Source of the DNA: Amylostereum areolatum
Taxonomy: Eukaryota > Basidiomycota > Agaricomycetes > Russulales > Stereaceae
Direction of reading: 5' to 3'
NCBI GenBank assembly: GCA_012932865.1
Contig: SAXG01000001.1
Location: 62,001-126,000 of the forward strand
DNA length: 64,000 nt
Shown: positions 34,830 through 45,203 of the stretch, in pieces
How the letters are laid out: each line of letters begins with the position of its first letter
Numbering within the stretch: position 1 is the stretch's first letter
The notes under the pieces: model-generated
What the model was told of the DNA's origin: nothing
What the model saw: only the letters and a program-made list of their open reading frames with translations
Database searches by the model: none
Position numbers and translations under genes: made by a program

Positions 34830-36313
34830 TCAACACCACCCGCGCGCTTTGAAGTCAACGAGCGTATCCCGGATTGTTACTTCCAGTGGCCGATACATCA
34901 GGCCGAGTAGCTCTTCCGACTTGCGTGTGACATAGTTGTGCGGCGGTTTCTTTCCCTTGATAGCGTCGGGGTATCCTTTTGGGAGGTCGGGCACAGGAGA
35001 CGGGATTAGCGCGTTGGCCGCGTCGACTACGAAGGTGTTAGATACGACAGTGGTACGCTAGGAGTATGGTAACGCACGAGCATTTTGCCAGAATAGACCG
35101 GCTGATGAGAGTACAACGCGAGGTGAGTGAAAGAAGAAGTCGTGATGACAAGAAAGGCGCACCTGCGCTCACGAGGATACGCTCTCCACCGGCCTTCTCG
35201 GCCGTTCCTGCGAGGACATGAGCGCAGGCGGCGTCTCGGACGTCGACGTAACCGTTGCCGGTCGTGGTGAGCCGTTCCTTGTCCATGGATCCAGTGACAA
35301 CAGCGGCGTAGAGGTCCGCGAGGGAGGCATTGAGAGAAGAAGCCTTGGATACCTCGTGTATGGGAGGCTGGACCGAAGTGAGTTGGATTAGTCGGACGTC
35401 GACGTCATATGGTACAAACTGTAAACTTACACCCCAGATCTGGACAGGATGAGACAATGAGGTCATGGCAAAAAAGAAGGGAAAGCTCACGTACGTATGG
35501 AGGATTGATTGTAACGATGTCCCAGCCCACGTTGTTCTTGTTTTTCTCGTAGAACTCCCATGCAGCTGCGCGATGCATAAGGATGACGCGGCAAACTTCG
35601 GTCAAGAGCACAACGCACCTTTCTCAGCCAGTGTTTTCGAAGCCGGATATACCATCGCAGGACTTGCGTCTCCCGATTTGACTGCCTCCACGGAAGGATC
35701 GTTCCAGTCGCTTTCTGTCCAGACCTCGGGCTTGTCGGACCGACGATATACGGCCACTGCTGAGCTGGTAATGACTACCCGTTTGACCGCCGCACTGTAT
35801 AGGATGACATCGAATTAGGGATACCTCCAGTGCGTCTAGGGAATGCTCACCCATGGTTTTTGATCGATTCGAGGGTGCGAATGGTCCCTTGGACCGCGGG
35901 CACTATCAACTCTGGATCCATTCGATAAGCATCTCCATCAACGAAAAGTATACTGACTCACACACCATCTGGAGACTTGAAGTCCCAGTTGAAAGGAGAG
36001 GCGGTGTGTTGCACAAGCTCGACGCCTTCCACGGCTTTATCGAACGCGCCTTCCTGCTCAAGCCGGAGATCAGGATTCTCGATAAGTGAGAAGGAAGGTA
36101 CGAACGCACCGCAGTGATATCCTCGACCTCTACCAGCTCGAACCTGTCTCCATACTCTGCAAACATAGTGTTCAGGTACTTTCCTTTCGCCATGGAGCGC
36201 ACGGTTCCCCGCACCGCGAGTCCTTCTTCGAGGAGCTGGCGCACGATCCAAACGGCGAGATATCCATTGGCGCCCGTGACGAGGGCCTTCGCAGGGGGTT
36301 TGACGGGGGGCAT
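34830..36313 (-). CDS. NAD(P)-dependent reductase, extended SDR family
   Basis: Extended short-chain dehydrogenase of the dihydroflavonol-4-reductase / GRE2-like methylglyoxal reductase group. The start at 36313 opens MPPVKPPAKALVTGANGYLA. Exon 1 (36313-36110) holds the dinucleotide-binding TGANGYLA and RGTVRSMAKG, where the basic residues suggest NADP(H). Following exons give VELVQHTASPFNWDF, then KRVVITSSAVAVYRR (catalytic Ser region) and MVYPASKTLAEKAAWEFY (YxxxK). Then come DIVTINPPYIWGPP, GNGYVDVRDAACAHVLA, and a C-terminal GLMYRPLEVTIRDTLVDF ending at 34830. Seven or so introns are present; inner edges are approximate. The enzyme is cytosolic and probably reduces a carbonyl. The exact substrate cannot be assigned. 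Length (about 340 residues) is usual for the family. Confidence 0.9.
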
Positions 36314-37434
36314 GTTCAGCGATGTGAGTGAAGAAGAGGGCGCGCGAGCTAGATTGTATCCCGTGCCGTTTATATAGACATGCGAGGAGCCTTCCAAGGC
36401 GACAATCGTCATACATAGCTTGGAGGGCGCTAGCTTCCATTCCTACGTCGCTCCGATTCCATTCTTGGCCACCAAAGATGAACAGCTTCGCTTGACGGAT
36501 GATGAGGTCAATTTTCAGCACTGAGATGGACGACAGACCTTGTAAACGCAACTCGGCAACATCTAAAACTGCAGCGCCCGTGTCCCATAGCATGAAAGAC
36601 TGGACAGTGGTGGCCGGTCGGGGTGTGTACTTTGAATATGGCCATCATATAATCCACTAACTTGAGGAGGATACTTGGGGGCAAAATGCCAAGGCAGAGA
36701 GATTCGAGTGGGCGATTAGGAAAGAACCAAGAGAGAACGTCGAACTTGGGTCGACTTCAACAAGCCGGTGATGACGCGTGACGTAACGCGTTTAAATCAC
36801 GGGTCACGGTCACCTCGAGAGTCCTCCTGGGTTTCTCCATCTTGCACCCACTAGGATGACACAAGGAGTCATACGAACGCTCTCTCGACAACTAATATAA
36901 CTGCGGCTCCGTGAAGAAAGAAGAATTGCTGGTGCTTAAACTTAACCCGAGACGCCCCGCAGGTCACCGGTCTCCGTCAAGCTTCAAGCGCCGTGTCACA
37001 GTGAATGTGCTTGTGCGTTCGACCGCCATCTTGCGCCTGAGTCCTGAGGCCCGAAGCCTGAAGCTTGACTTTACCGGTCTTTCAAGATGTCGCTTGATGC
37101 TGCTGAATTCTACGCAGAGGTGTGTTGATCATTTCAGCTAGAGAAGCGTCTGACCTCGGGTCATGATAAGTAGGTATATCGAGTCGTTAGACTGATCCCG
37201 GCTCAGAAGGTGACCACCTACGGTTCGTATTTTAGCTTTCTCGGCCTTCCCGGGCCCCGTTTTCCCAGCGGCTTTGAACCCTCCCATTTTAGGACACATT
37301 GCGAAGCTCATAGGAATGCCTCGTCACTCTCGACACGTAGGGCAAGGTGAGTTTTCTATATCGCTGGCGTAACTCTCACAGCTACTCAAGTCGCATCTGC
37401 TTCCAGCTCTCAAGTGGCTTTCTCCCGATGCAGT
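36314..37434. other. intergenic, no gene seen
   Basis: Upstream region of the SDR gene. A few short plus-strand frames (36911-37141 and 37347-37553) show no support. No repeat or RNA gene recognised. Confidence 0.4.
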
Positions 37435-37779
37435 TCAACCCGTTCCATGGCAGCGCGTCATTTCTTCCTCCGGTGCGATCTCGTCAAGAGGACCTGGTAC
37501 GGATGGGGCGCAAAGACAGCGAAATGCGCTTGAGGCGGAAGGTGTGTCTGTGAACGTGGGACGGACTGGAGAACTCTCGGTGAACCTGAAGACGTATGGG
37601 TGGTTTCCTGACGCCGCTGCGGTTGCGCCTCTGGCGGAAGCATCGGGGGACGCTGAAGGGGAAGTTGAGACATGAGGGTAGCTCGACTCGCCGATGCGAC
37701 TGGAGTCAAATGTTATTCTAGAGTTACTATGAATTGTATGTGCACTACTGCTGGATCCGGCCAGCGTACTTATATGCAT
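37435..37779 (-). CDS. Ser/Thr/Pro-rich open frame, uncertain
   Basis: A 114-codon open frame rich in Ser, Thr, Pro and Ala (for example SSYPHVSTSPSASPDASARG). It lies just downstream of the membrane-protein gene ending at 37874 and on the same strand. It could be a terminal exon of a longer isoform or a remnant exon. The related gene at 39196-39940 ends without such a tail, which argues against it being part of the main product. Function unknown. Confidence 0.25.
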   Translation of the reverse strand: MHISTLAGSSSSAHTIHSNSRITFDSSRIGESSYPHVSTSPSASPDASARGATAAASGNHPYVFRFTESSPVRPTFTDTPSASSAFRCLCAPSVPGPLDEIAPEEEMTRCHGTG

Positions 37780-37873
37780 GCGAGTAACCTAACTATCGGC
37801 CTACGAGCTTCGCTCTCCTGTGAAGTACAATAATGAATGTGTCTGTCTATCCAAAACGAAAGGCATCGTGACG

Positions 37874-38651
37874 TTATCGTCCAGAACACGGGACGACGAG
37901 GTAAAGGAGGGGAAGAACTGTGAATATGCCCATACACAAGACTGAGACTTTCAAGGCGATGGCTTCTTGAGAGATGACATAGATGGAGAGTTTTATCGTA
38001 GTGCAAATGGCGGCGGCCACAAGCGAAATTAGCCCTATTTCAGTGGGGATAAGTAAGCCCTGAGGCCTGAGGTAAAAAGCGACACAAAAACACCTACAGT
38101 GATAAATGATCAGTGATACTGAACTCCTGAGTCCATGTGTCTTCAGAAGAAGAGTAATCGGCCCCATGAACTTAGTATTTTGGAGAGCTTCCAGGTCCGT
38201 GGATTTTCTGGCCGCTCGGGTTGGAAGCGCGGTAAACTCGTCGGTGAGGATGAGTGCACCAATCGTCGCGCTGATACTCAGAAGAAGGCCGGCGTAAGTG
38301 AGTCCCACGACGGCTTGAATGTGTCCTTCGTTAGTACCAGCGTTAAAAGTATCGCTGGCCTTGAAGAAGACGAGGAGCTGAGCTTCGACAGCAGCTAGCA
38401 GGCCAGACTGGTGAAATCGTCGCGCCTCGAATCAGAGAGACCCCCCCCCCAAAGGAAAGAAGTGCAAACGTACGACAGTAGCCGCACTCTGAAAGGTAGA
38501 GAGCCAGCCTTGCTTGAGCGCTTCGACTGCGGGTGGAAGTACGTCTGGAAGAATCGGCGTTACTATAAGGTCGTCGAAATATATGGTAGGGGATCCGGAC
38601 GTCGGCGGTAAGTAGTATCGACTTACATCCGACTTTGATAGGACCGCTCAT
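37874..38651 (-). CDS. multi-pass membrane protein, tandem copy A
   Basis: Not a recognised family; a small fungal membrane protein. The start at 38651 (MSGPIKVG) precedes a GTAAGT intron. The next exon reads LPDVLPPAVEALKQGWLSTF, then after a GTACGT intron SGLLAAVEAQLLVFFKA. Predicted membrane helices: AVVGLTYAGLLLSISATIGA, then GLISLVAAAICTTIKLSI, then LCMGIFTVLPLLYLVV, ending PCSGR at 37874. A long polar segment (LTDEFTALPTRAARKSTDLE) follows the first helix. The last intron is ambiguous. The homologous phase-1 donor after IIYHC would not keep frame, so either an earlier GTATCA donor is used or the exon has shifted. Closely related to copy B at 39196-39940 in order and length of all blocks, so the two arose by tandem duplication. 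Confidence 0.6.
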
Positions 38652-39195
38652 GTCTTTAGGTTGGAAACCGATAGGAAGGAGGAGTTAGAGGATGTTGACA
38701 AAAGTTCCTATGGTCATCGTTTTTATAGTAGCAATCCTCCTGAGCGCCGACCAAGACGGTTTTGCCAATTGAATGTCATTGAATGTCAAGTTCGGTGGCG
38801 GCATCCTTGGGGAGCTCAATCACCCAGTGCTAACGGACATTCCGAGCTTGAACCTACTTTTACGCGCCCAGGAACTCGGAATACGGCACACGCTGAAGAC
38901 ATGTGTTGAGATGGGGGAGGCATTGCCGGGGCCATGTTGTGCGGGAAGGATTTCCGCGGAAGGAGATTCCGCTTTGAAAGTACATAGTACGCACCTTGCG
39001 GCGTGACATGGCAGCGTACACCATCCATAGTTAGTCAAATACAGTCGATTATCGATGAGGGCGCAAGATCTGATACGAATTGGGACGAGGATTTGTCTGA
39101 TTGCGCACTGCGTCCTTGGTTCGAAATAACGGGAGAGATGTGAAGAGCAAAAAATAAGCAATGGCACTCAGCGCAAACATGGCCAGCGATTCCGG

Positions 39196-39940
39196 TCATT
39201 GTCCACACGGTACAAGATATAGCAAAGGAAGGAGAGCAAATGCAGCGATGATAGAGACTGTGATTTGTATGGCAGGCGATTCTTGGAGCCAAACGTACAT
39301 CGTGACTTGCGCGACTGTGCACAATACGGACGCGAGGACGGAGAACAGCCCTATGGTTCAAAGTGTTAGTAAGGTCCAGAAGAACTAGAAGAATAGGGAC
39401 ACAGACAATGATACATAACCCACTTCAGCGAGGTACGCGCTCCGAACATCCGAAGCACCCCGAAGTCTGAAGACAGTACCGTGCCAACTGGAGAGCCGAT
39501 CGACCCCATCCGTGCGGCACGTACTTGCATCCCGCTGAACTCGTCGATAAGAACGAACGAGCTCATGGCGCCGCTTATGCAGAATACCAGGGCACCGTAT
39601 GTGAGAACCAAGAGAGCTTTCATCTGTGCTTCGCTGTAGCTTTGAGGGAAGTTTTTTTCGTCCTTGACAAAAACGAGAAGCTGAGACTCGGTCACCGCGA
39701 GCAGCCCGCACTGTATATGATCGATTCACGTCATGATGTCAGACGAGGAGCGATTTATCGTACTATGACGGCGGCGGATGTCCCGGCGTTTGTCCACCCG
39801 TCCCTCAGAGACCTCACCGCTGGTGGGAGCTCATCTAGGACAGGAAAAGTCAGTATAATCGCCAGTGACACTTTGTGAGATTTACATGCGACGTTGAGAC
39901 CTGAAACCATACGAGTGTAGAGAATGTTGGGGGGACGCAA
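39196..39940 (-). CDS. multi-pass membrane protein, tandem copy B
   Basis: Paralog of the gene at 37874-38651. An exon gives LDELPPAVRSLRDGWTNAG, then after a GTACGA intron CGLLAVTESQLLVFVKD. Helices: ALLVLTYGALVFCISGAMSS, a polar stretch IDEFSGMQVRAARMGS, then LRMFGARTSLKWVMYHC, and after a GTCTGT..ATAG intron WLFSVLASVLCTVAQVTMYV and ITVSIIAAFALLPLLYLVPC, ending at 39196. The matching ends (LLPLLYLVPCGQ here, LLPLLYLVVPCSGR in copy A) show the stop position is conserved. The first exon is uncertain: MRPPNILYTRMVS from 39940 joined at a weak GTCTCA donor is possible. Function unknown; a membrane role is all that can be said. Confidence 0.55.
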
Positions 39941-40906
39941 GACACTATGGTCCCTCCTTTAATACGTAGGGCCAGACGCTGCCCTTCCCCTCCTGTATGC
40001 CATGGTCGAGAGCCTAGTTCTCCGAAGTTAAAACGGCCCCCGGCGGTCTGAGTCGGTAACAATACTTAGCGAACGATCCGAGAACGCTCATCAGAAATCC
40101 TCTTCGAGAATCGAGATGCATTTCGAATGTTGATCTATTCGTGCCAAACACCTGAAGATCCCGGCGGTCATGCAAGTTTGGTTGAGCAACTTCATTCGTG
40201 TAAGATGTTAGATGGAGTTCAGTTCGAGGACTTGGAGAAATATGGCTGATGACAGGGAAGGGGGTTTGCGGGATGACGCGCGCCGACGCTCCCACGTGGA
40301 TTACCTTGTAGTGCAGAAATACACGCGATGCAGTGGATATTAACTGATGGGCCTCGTGGAGGACTGTGGAGTGCATGCAGATTCACGCCAGTGTGTGACC
40401 TTCACAACCTCGTGTTGGCCTCGAGTTGCAATATTGATGCATTCCACTCATTGTCGGAATATGGTAGCCTGACTAGGGGTGCGATTGGTGCAAAGAGAAG
40501 TCGGAGCTGATGCGGAACGTACTCGTGTATCTGGAACGGCGTCTTCACTTCGGGACACGAAGGCCAGATGAACACAGGCGACGGAACAATACATCCGCTG
40601 GCACAATGCCAAGAAGTATGTACTTGCGGGTCGTTACGACAAGTCGCCGATGTTCACGGATATGAATTCGGCCCTTGAGGCGACAGGCGAGACGAACGTC
40701 GACTTGCAGTGCACATCATGGGCAGTGACAGTTCCCGAGTTGTTGAACTGGGGCCTCTCGAAGCGTGAATCGGTCGTTAACCTCGGCCGTTGTTCGAGGG
40801 AGGCGCACACAAACAGTATGTTGATGTAGAGAAGAAACAAATGAATGCAACTGGCCCTTTTTCCGAAGTAAGACAGGCGTGATTCCGTTGTCCAAGCTTG
40901 TCGGGA
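39941..40906. other. intergenic, no gene seen
   Basis: About 1 kb upstream of membrane-protein copy B. Short frames only. If copy B has a further 5' exon it would lie in 39941-40130. Confidence 0.4.
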
Positions 40907-42873
40907 TCACCAAGGCCATCGCCCTCGACGCGCTGGCACGGGCTGACGGTTTGTTTTCTGGTCCGCCCCTCCCTCCCTCGCAGCCAGCCTTGACAGAGGG
41001 TCTATAAGATAACGTTGCAATATTCCACGTCTCGTGCTGGCTGCAACTGCCTGCACTACCGCCGGTGTTTCTGATGCTCGGGGAAGACGAGGTGACAAAG
41101 GGGCCTGCGGCTCGACGAACTCCTGTGAAAACGACGAGGGCTCGGCACGAGGATGTGGAGACGATTCGGAATTGGTGGTCCCTGTGGAAGTGGTATTATC
41201 GGGAGACGATATCCCTCTCTCGGAGGGATTTTGTGAAGGGCTGGCCTGAGGCGTCGTAGACGGCGAATTCATGGACGCGACCATAGTAGGTGTGTCATCT
41301 CGGGGATATGGATTTGAGATCGGCGCCATGACAGTTGGCCCAGGAGACGCATCGAAGTAATCAGAGGAAGAAGTGGAACTTCTGGTACTCCTAGTTCCAG
41401 AATGTGGGGGACAGCTCATTCCCTAAAACGGTGACGATGAATATCGGACGTTGTAAGACACAAAGCCGGCGTACAGGAACCAGAGCGTCGTTGTTGGTAG
41501 GGGGTATGGCATGAGTGTTCAAGGGAGTGGCGCCAGTATGCCCGCTGATACCATATGAAGAGGCAGCCGGTGAATAATAGGAGGAGCTCTCGTGCTTTAA
41601 ATCCCGTTCAACTCCTATTGCTATAGCATGCGAAGGAATGACGTACAGGTGGCATTGCTGGATATTCCTTCGGGAAGAGAACCTTCTTAGGATTCACGCC
41701 ATCCAAGACAAAGCTGACGACCTCGTCGAGGGTAGAGATCAATGGATTTTCGACGAAGCCGTTCTTTGTCCAACATGAAAACTTCAGAATGTTGAGACTT
41801 CCGCTTTGGGGAGATCTCTGAGCGTTATCATTGACCTGAGAGTTATAATTAACGGTGAGAACACCATGAAGATCTAGAAGCCCCAAATCAGCACGGCCTG
41901 TCCGAAGGCAAGCCATCATAGTTGACACGGCACTCACCTTTCAAAACGACGCGGTTATCAATTGTTCTCCGGATGTTGCCATATATCCGAGAGACACCGC
42001 CGCACTCGATCATGAGACGCCCAGTACGACGGTCTCCAAGCCCCCATAGTATAGGGTCCCAAGGCCGGGCGTCATTGTCATGTAAAGGTTCAAGTTTCGT
42101 CTGGTTCGTAAAGTCTGGCGCTAGATAAAAATGAAGGTTTTCTACGTCCACTTCCTGACGGTCCTTGATGATGCGGCGGAGCACCCACAACAGCTCGGGC
42201 AATTTGGTTTTGGACGAGCGATCGATAGTATCTGTAACAGCGACAACGGCGAGTCAGCTAGTGTGGCGATGACGATTCGCATTTGCTCACAAGGTATTGA
42301 AATTGAGCCTTCTCCTGTATTGGCGTAGAACAACGGCACGTTAGGCGAAGCGAAACGGACAAATCCATGAATAATGTCTTTGGGAGGGCTTGAGTATAGC
42401 TTCACTCGGTTGTCAGTACAGACAAACAGACTCAAGCGCACACGTACTGCTTCAAGTCTTGATGTGAACCTTTCTGCGAGCCGTGTGGATACGCGCATAT
42501 GGGCGACGTCCGTCTTTCGTGCCTTTTTCAGCAAGTCTGTTGCATTGTAAACACCTTTTATCGGAGGTCTGTCGGGGAAGTTATCCTGGAGGTTTGTCTC
42601 GGTCATTGAAGCCGCGGTAAACCCTCACTGATTTTTTGTCTGAGTGTGGAATTTCTCTAGATGTGTTTTGAGAGCGTTCGCGACATTATCAAACTTGTTT
42701 TCAAGGGATTCTTCGATATTTTTCCCTGACTGATTGGCCGCACACTCCAATACGGCCTCCACGGCGCAGACAAGGCTGTTGGACCTCTGTCCATCAGCCA
42801 AACGTAGCATATCGGAGAGCTTCCTTACTCGTAAAATGATTTCTCTTGCTGTGAATGTCTCGGGATTCTGAAG
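40907..42873 (-). CDS. unrecognised multi-exon gene, 5' end unresolved
   Basis: I do not recognise the product. Exons link in phase: from 42873 an exon with REIILRVRKLSDMLRLADG and a helical segment ending HTQTKN. A 60-nt intron (GTGAGG..GACAG) removes an in-frame TGA and leads to PPIKGVYNATDLLKKARKT. Next come VKLYSSPPKDIIHGFVRFAS, then KLPELLWVLRRIIKDRQEVD, then PWDPILWGLGDRRTGRLM and IRRTIDNRVVLKG, then DLHGVLTVNYNSQVNDNAQR and NPKKVLFPKEYPAMPP. Two more phase-0 introns join a Ser/Thr/Pro-rich tail ending at 40907 (VPARRGRWPW). No membrane helix or signal peptide is clear. Further 5' exons probably lie between 42880 and 43340, where MSIQSMLFKSS and similar frames occur, but no join could be fixed. 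Confidence 0.5.
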
Positions 42874-43924
42874 CTTCATCGAATACATATCCAAAAAGCA
42901 ATGAGTACCCTTGCTAGCTTACCCGGTCTCCTCAGCAGATATAACGCGACAAATCCGGATGACCTCGGTTGATTGCCTTTTGTAGGCTCTTCCGATACTA
43001 GGCGTAATCTTGCTTGACTTGAAAAGCATCGATTGGATGCTCATGGTGTGCTACGAGAGATAGTCAAGGCGAAATGGCCGAAATGCAACCGAAATGGGTC
43101 CGCAGTTGCCAGTGGTTGAAAGTTGAATCGAACGACGCCGCGAAGAGGGGCAGCGTATATTTGTCGTGTCCAATGCCCATTATCGTGCTATTATCCATGG
43201 TATCAGGGACGTTGCGACTGTGATTGAGAGGTTTGCCTGGTGGAGGAGTCGTGCTTTTGTCAGGACAAGCGCCCAAAAAAATCGACGCCCCGGTGGGCCC
43301 GGTCAACCCCTCGGACCCGCCCGTGTATCTGAAAAGCAAGCCTTATAAGTAGTACACCACCAGCAGTTGCCTCAGCATGACTCTATGCGGGGCCATTCGG
43401 ATGAGTCTGATGGCGTGACCAAGGGTTCACGCTAGCATCGTGTCAGCTTCAATCCAACCCCCTCAATCTCGGCGCCATTCCGATTATCCGTTGCGAGAAA
43501 GTCGGCTTCGCGCCCAAGTCAGCGTGAGTACAGGTTGTCCTCTCAGTTTCAATCCCCACAGAGTCCTCGATGGACGGCGACGAGCGCGGGTTATGTAAGC
43601 AGTATTCATTTTCGTCGTCGCGCCAAGTCATCCTCGACTCCTTGTTTCCTCTCACCACGTCCTTCTCTTCTCCCCGTCCTTCACCTGGCCATAACCCCTC
43701 ATCTGTAATGGGCGACTCCGACGTACCGAGATTTGGACGGCGCGTCAGGGTTTCCGTGGATGTACGAAGGGTTGGGTATGGACTCTCCCTTCGACACTCT
43801 CATGTGGGCATCATCCAGAGTCTGGACCATGGTGCGTGTTCTATTCACTTACCGCCCACCTGCCCTCACGACAGCATTCAGGATTTGCACATGCTCCGGC
43901 GCCCCTCTTGTTGTCGCTGGCAGT
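42874..43924. other. gene-poor stretch
   Basis: Probably contains the missing 5' exon(s) and promoter of the unrecognised minus-strand gene (to about 43340), then unannotated DNA running into the dispersed repeat. Confidence 0.35.
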
Positions 43925-44165
43925 CGTCCTCACCTTCGCTCGCGGCCTTGAACTTTACTCCTGGTCTTGAACTTTGCTCGTGGTCTTGAACTTTACTCTC
44001 GGTCTCTCGATTTTTGCTTGCGGTCTTGGTCCTCGCTCGCGATCTTGGTCCCGCTCGCGCTCCTCTCTGGTCCTGGCTCTCTGTCCCCTGGCTCACTGGG
44101 TTCCCTGGTCTTATCTCGGTCTCCGTCTGGTCCACCTGCTTTGTTGGCATCCCAGGTAACCCTCT
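43925..44165 (-). repeat. GA-rich dispersed repeat, copy 2 (inverted)
   Basis: Read on the minus strand it opens with GTTACCTGGGATGCCAACAA and continues as irregular GAGACC/AAGACC/GACCGAGA units, the same layout as 15433-15660 on the plus strand. On the plus strand it shows as repeated CTTGAACTTTACTC and GGTCTTG-type units. No coding function is evident. Confidence 0.6.
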
Positions 44166-44344
44166 CTCACCTGTCATCCCTCTCCATATATCCCGTAGCA
44201 GCCCCCATATACTCTGTAGTTATCAAATGAAAATATCATGATTTTCTTCCTTCTACATCAGGATAAGATCGCGATAAGCACGATTTAAGCCAGCAACCCG
44301 CCGAGCGATTCTTGATGAGCTTAGTAAGATTATTGGATTGAATC

Positions 44345-44560
44345 CAAAGAACCTCAGCTTCGGGCCCAAGGGAATTCGTTGAGCGTGATATCCGCTTGAC
44401 ATTTTTGGATTCCATCCATCGGCACACCAACTTCAAACTCAGGGGCGTGATATCGGAATGAAGCTGAGGGATCGCCTGGTGGTGTATGTAGAATTCTTGC
44501 ATCATTCGTTTCCTTGTCAACCTTCGTCAGTTTGAACTTCACGCTTTGGAGACCAAGTTC
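44345..44560 (-). pseudogene. short coding-like fragment
   Basis: A minus-strand open stretch with protein-like composition (LQSVKFKLTKVDKETNDAR, then ASFRYHAPEFEVGVPMDG, ending LNEFPWARS). No start, splice partner or family could be found nearby, and it sits beside the dispersed repeat. It may be the 3' remnant of a gene or an exon of a model I could not complete. The rest of 44166-45203 holds the promoter of the next gene only. Confidence 0.3.
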
Positions 44561-45103
44561 GTCGAAGTTTCAAAAGCAGCCTTCCAATCGATCTCGGAAT
44601 GAGAACGGCCAGCATGCACTTAGACGGCGGTTGGTTTTCGGCCTTCACACCAACTTCACACTTCACATAAAGCAAATTCCGATGTGGTCGGCGGTCGCAT
44701 GATGGAAAGGAAAGGGTTCATTCTGGTAAGTATGCTCCCACTCTCAGGCCGGATACTGTTTTCCGAACTGACACTTCGGCCCCACTGGCGAAGGCAAGCC
44801 TACAATGTCGTCGTCATCCGTCCAACTACCATCTCTGGTGGCTGCATGGTGAGTATATCATTCTTTGCTTCGTCAATGAGACTCCGGCGATGTTCTGACG
44901 GTGCCTGCCGTGCCAGACTGCACGCATTTGCCAGCAGGCCCACACGAGGACTGCGATACAGAGCGGAAAATCGATCCGAGCAGACGGATGGCCATCCCTT
45001 AGGCTCGCGACTCTCCAGCACTACAACCAACAATATGTGCCAAGGGCGATAGTGGCGCCCCTCCACAATATCACGGCTCTTTGAACGTACGCCCTTTTGA
45101 GAA

Positions 45104-45111
45104 ATATAAAG
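45104..45111 (+). promoter_or_regulatory. TATA box of the gene at 45204
   Basis: ATATAAAG, about 95 nt upstream of the ATG, at a position suitable for a core promoter with a short 5' leader. Confidence 0.5.
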
Positions 45112-45203
45112 GATCTATCTGACAACAATTGGCAGACTCTTTGCACTGGCGCACTCCTCATCGTCAATCACCGTCGTCTCTATCTTTGTGACGCTTCATC
45201 ACA

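Noticed and set aside
30236..36313. FAD oxidase plus SDR reductase as a secondary-metabolite cluster
   Set aside because: No polyketide synthase, peptide synthetase, terpene synthase or P450 in between; the nucleotidyltransferase-like gene separates them.
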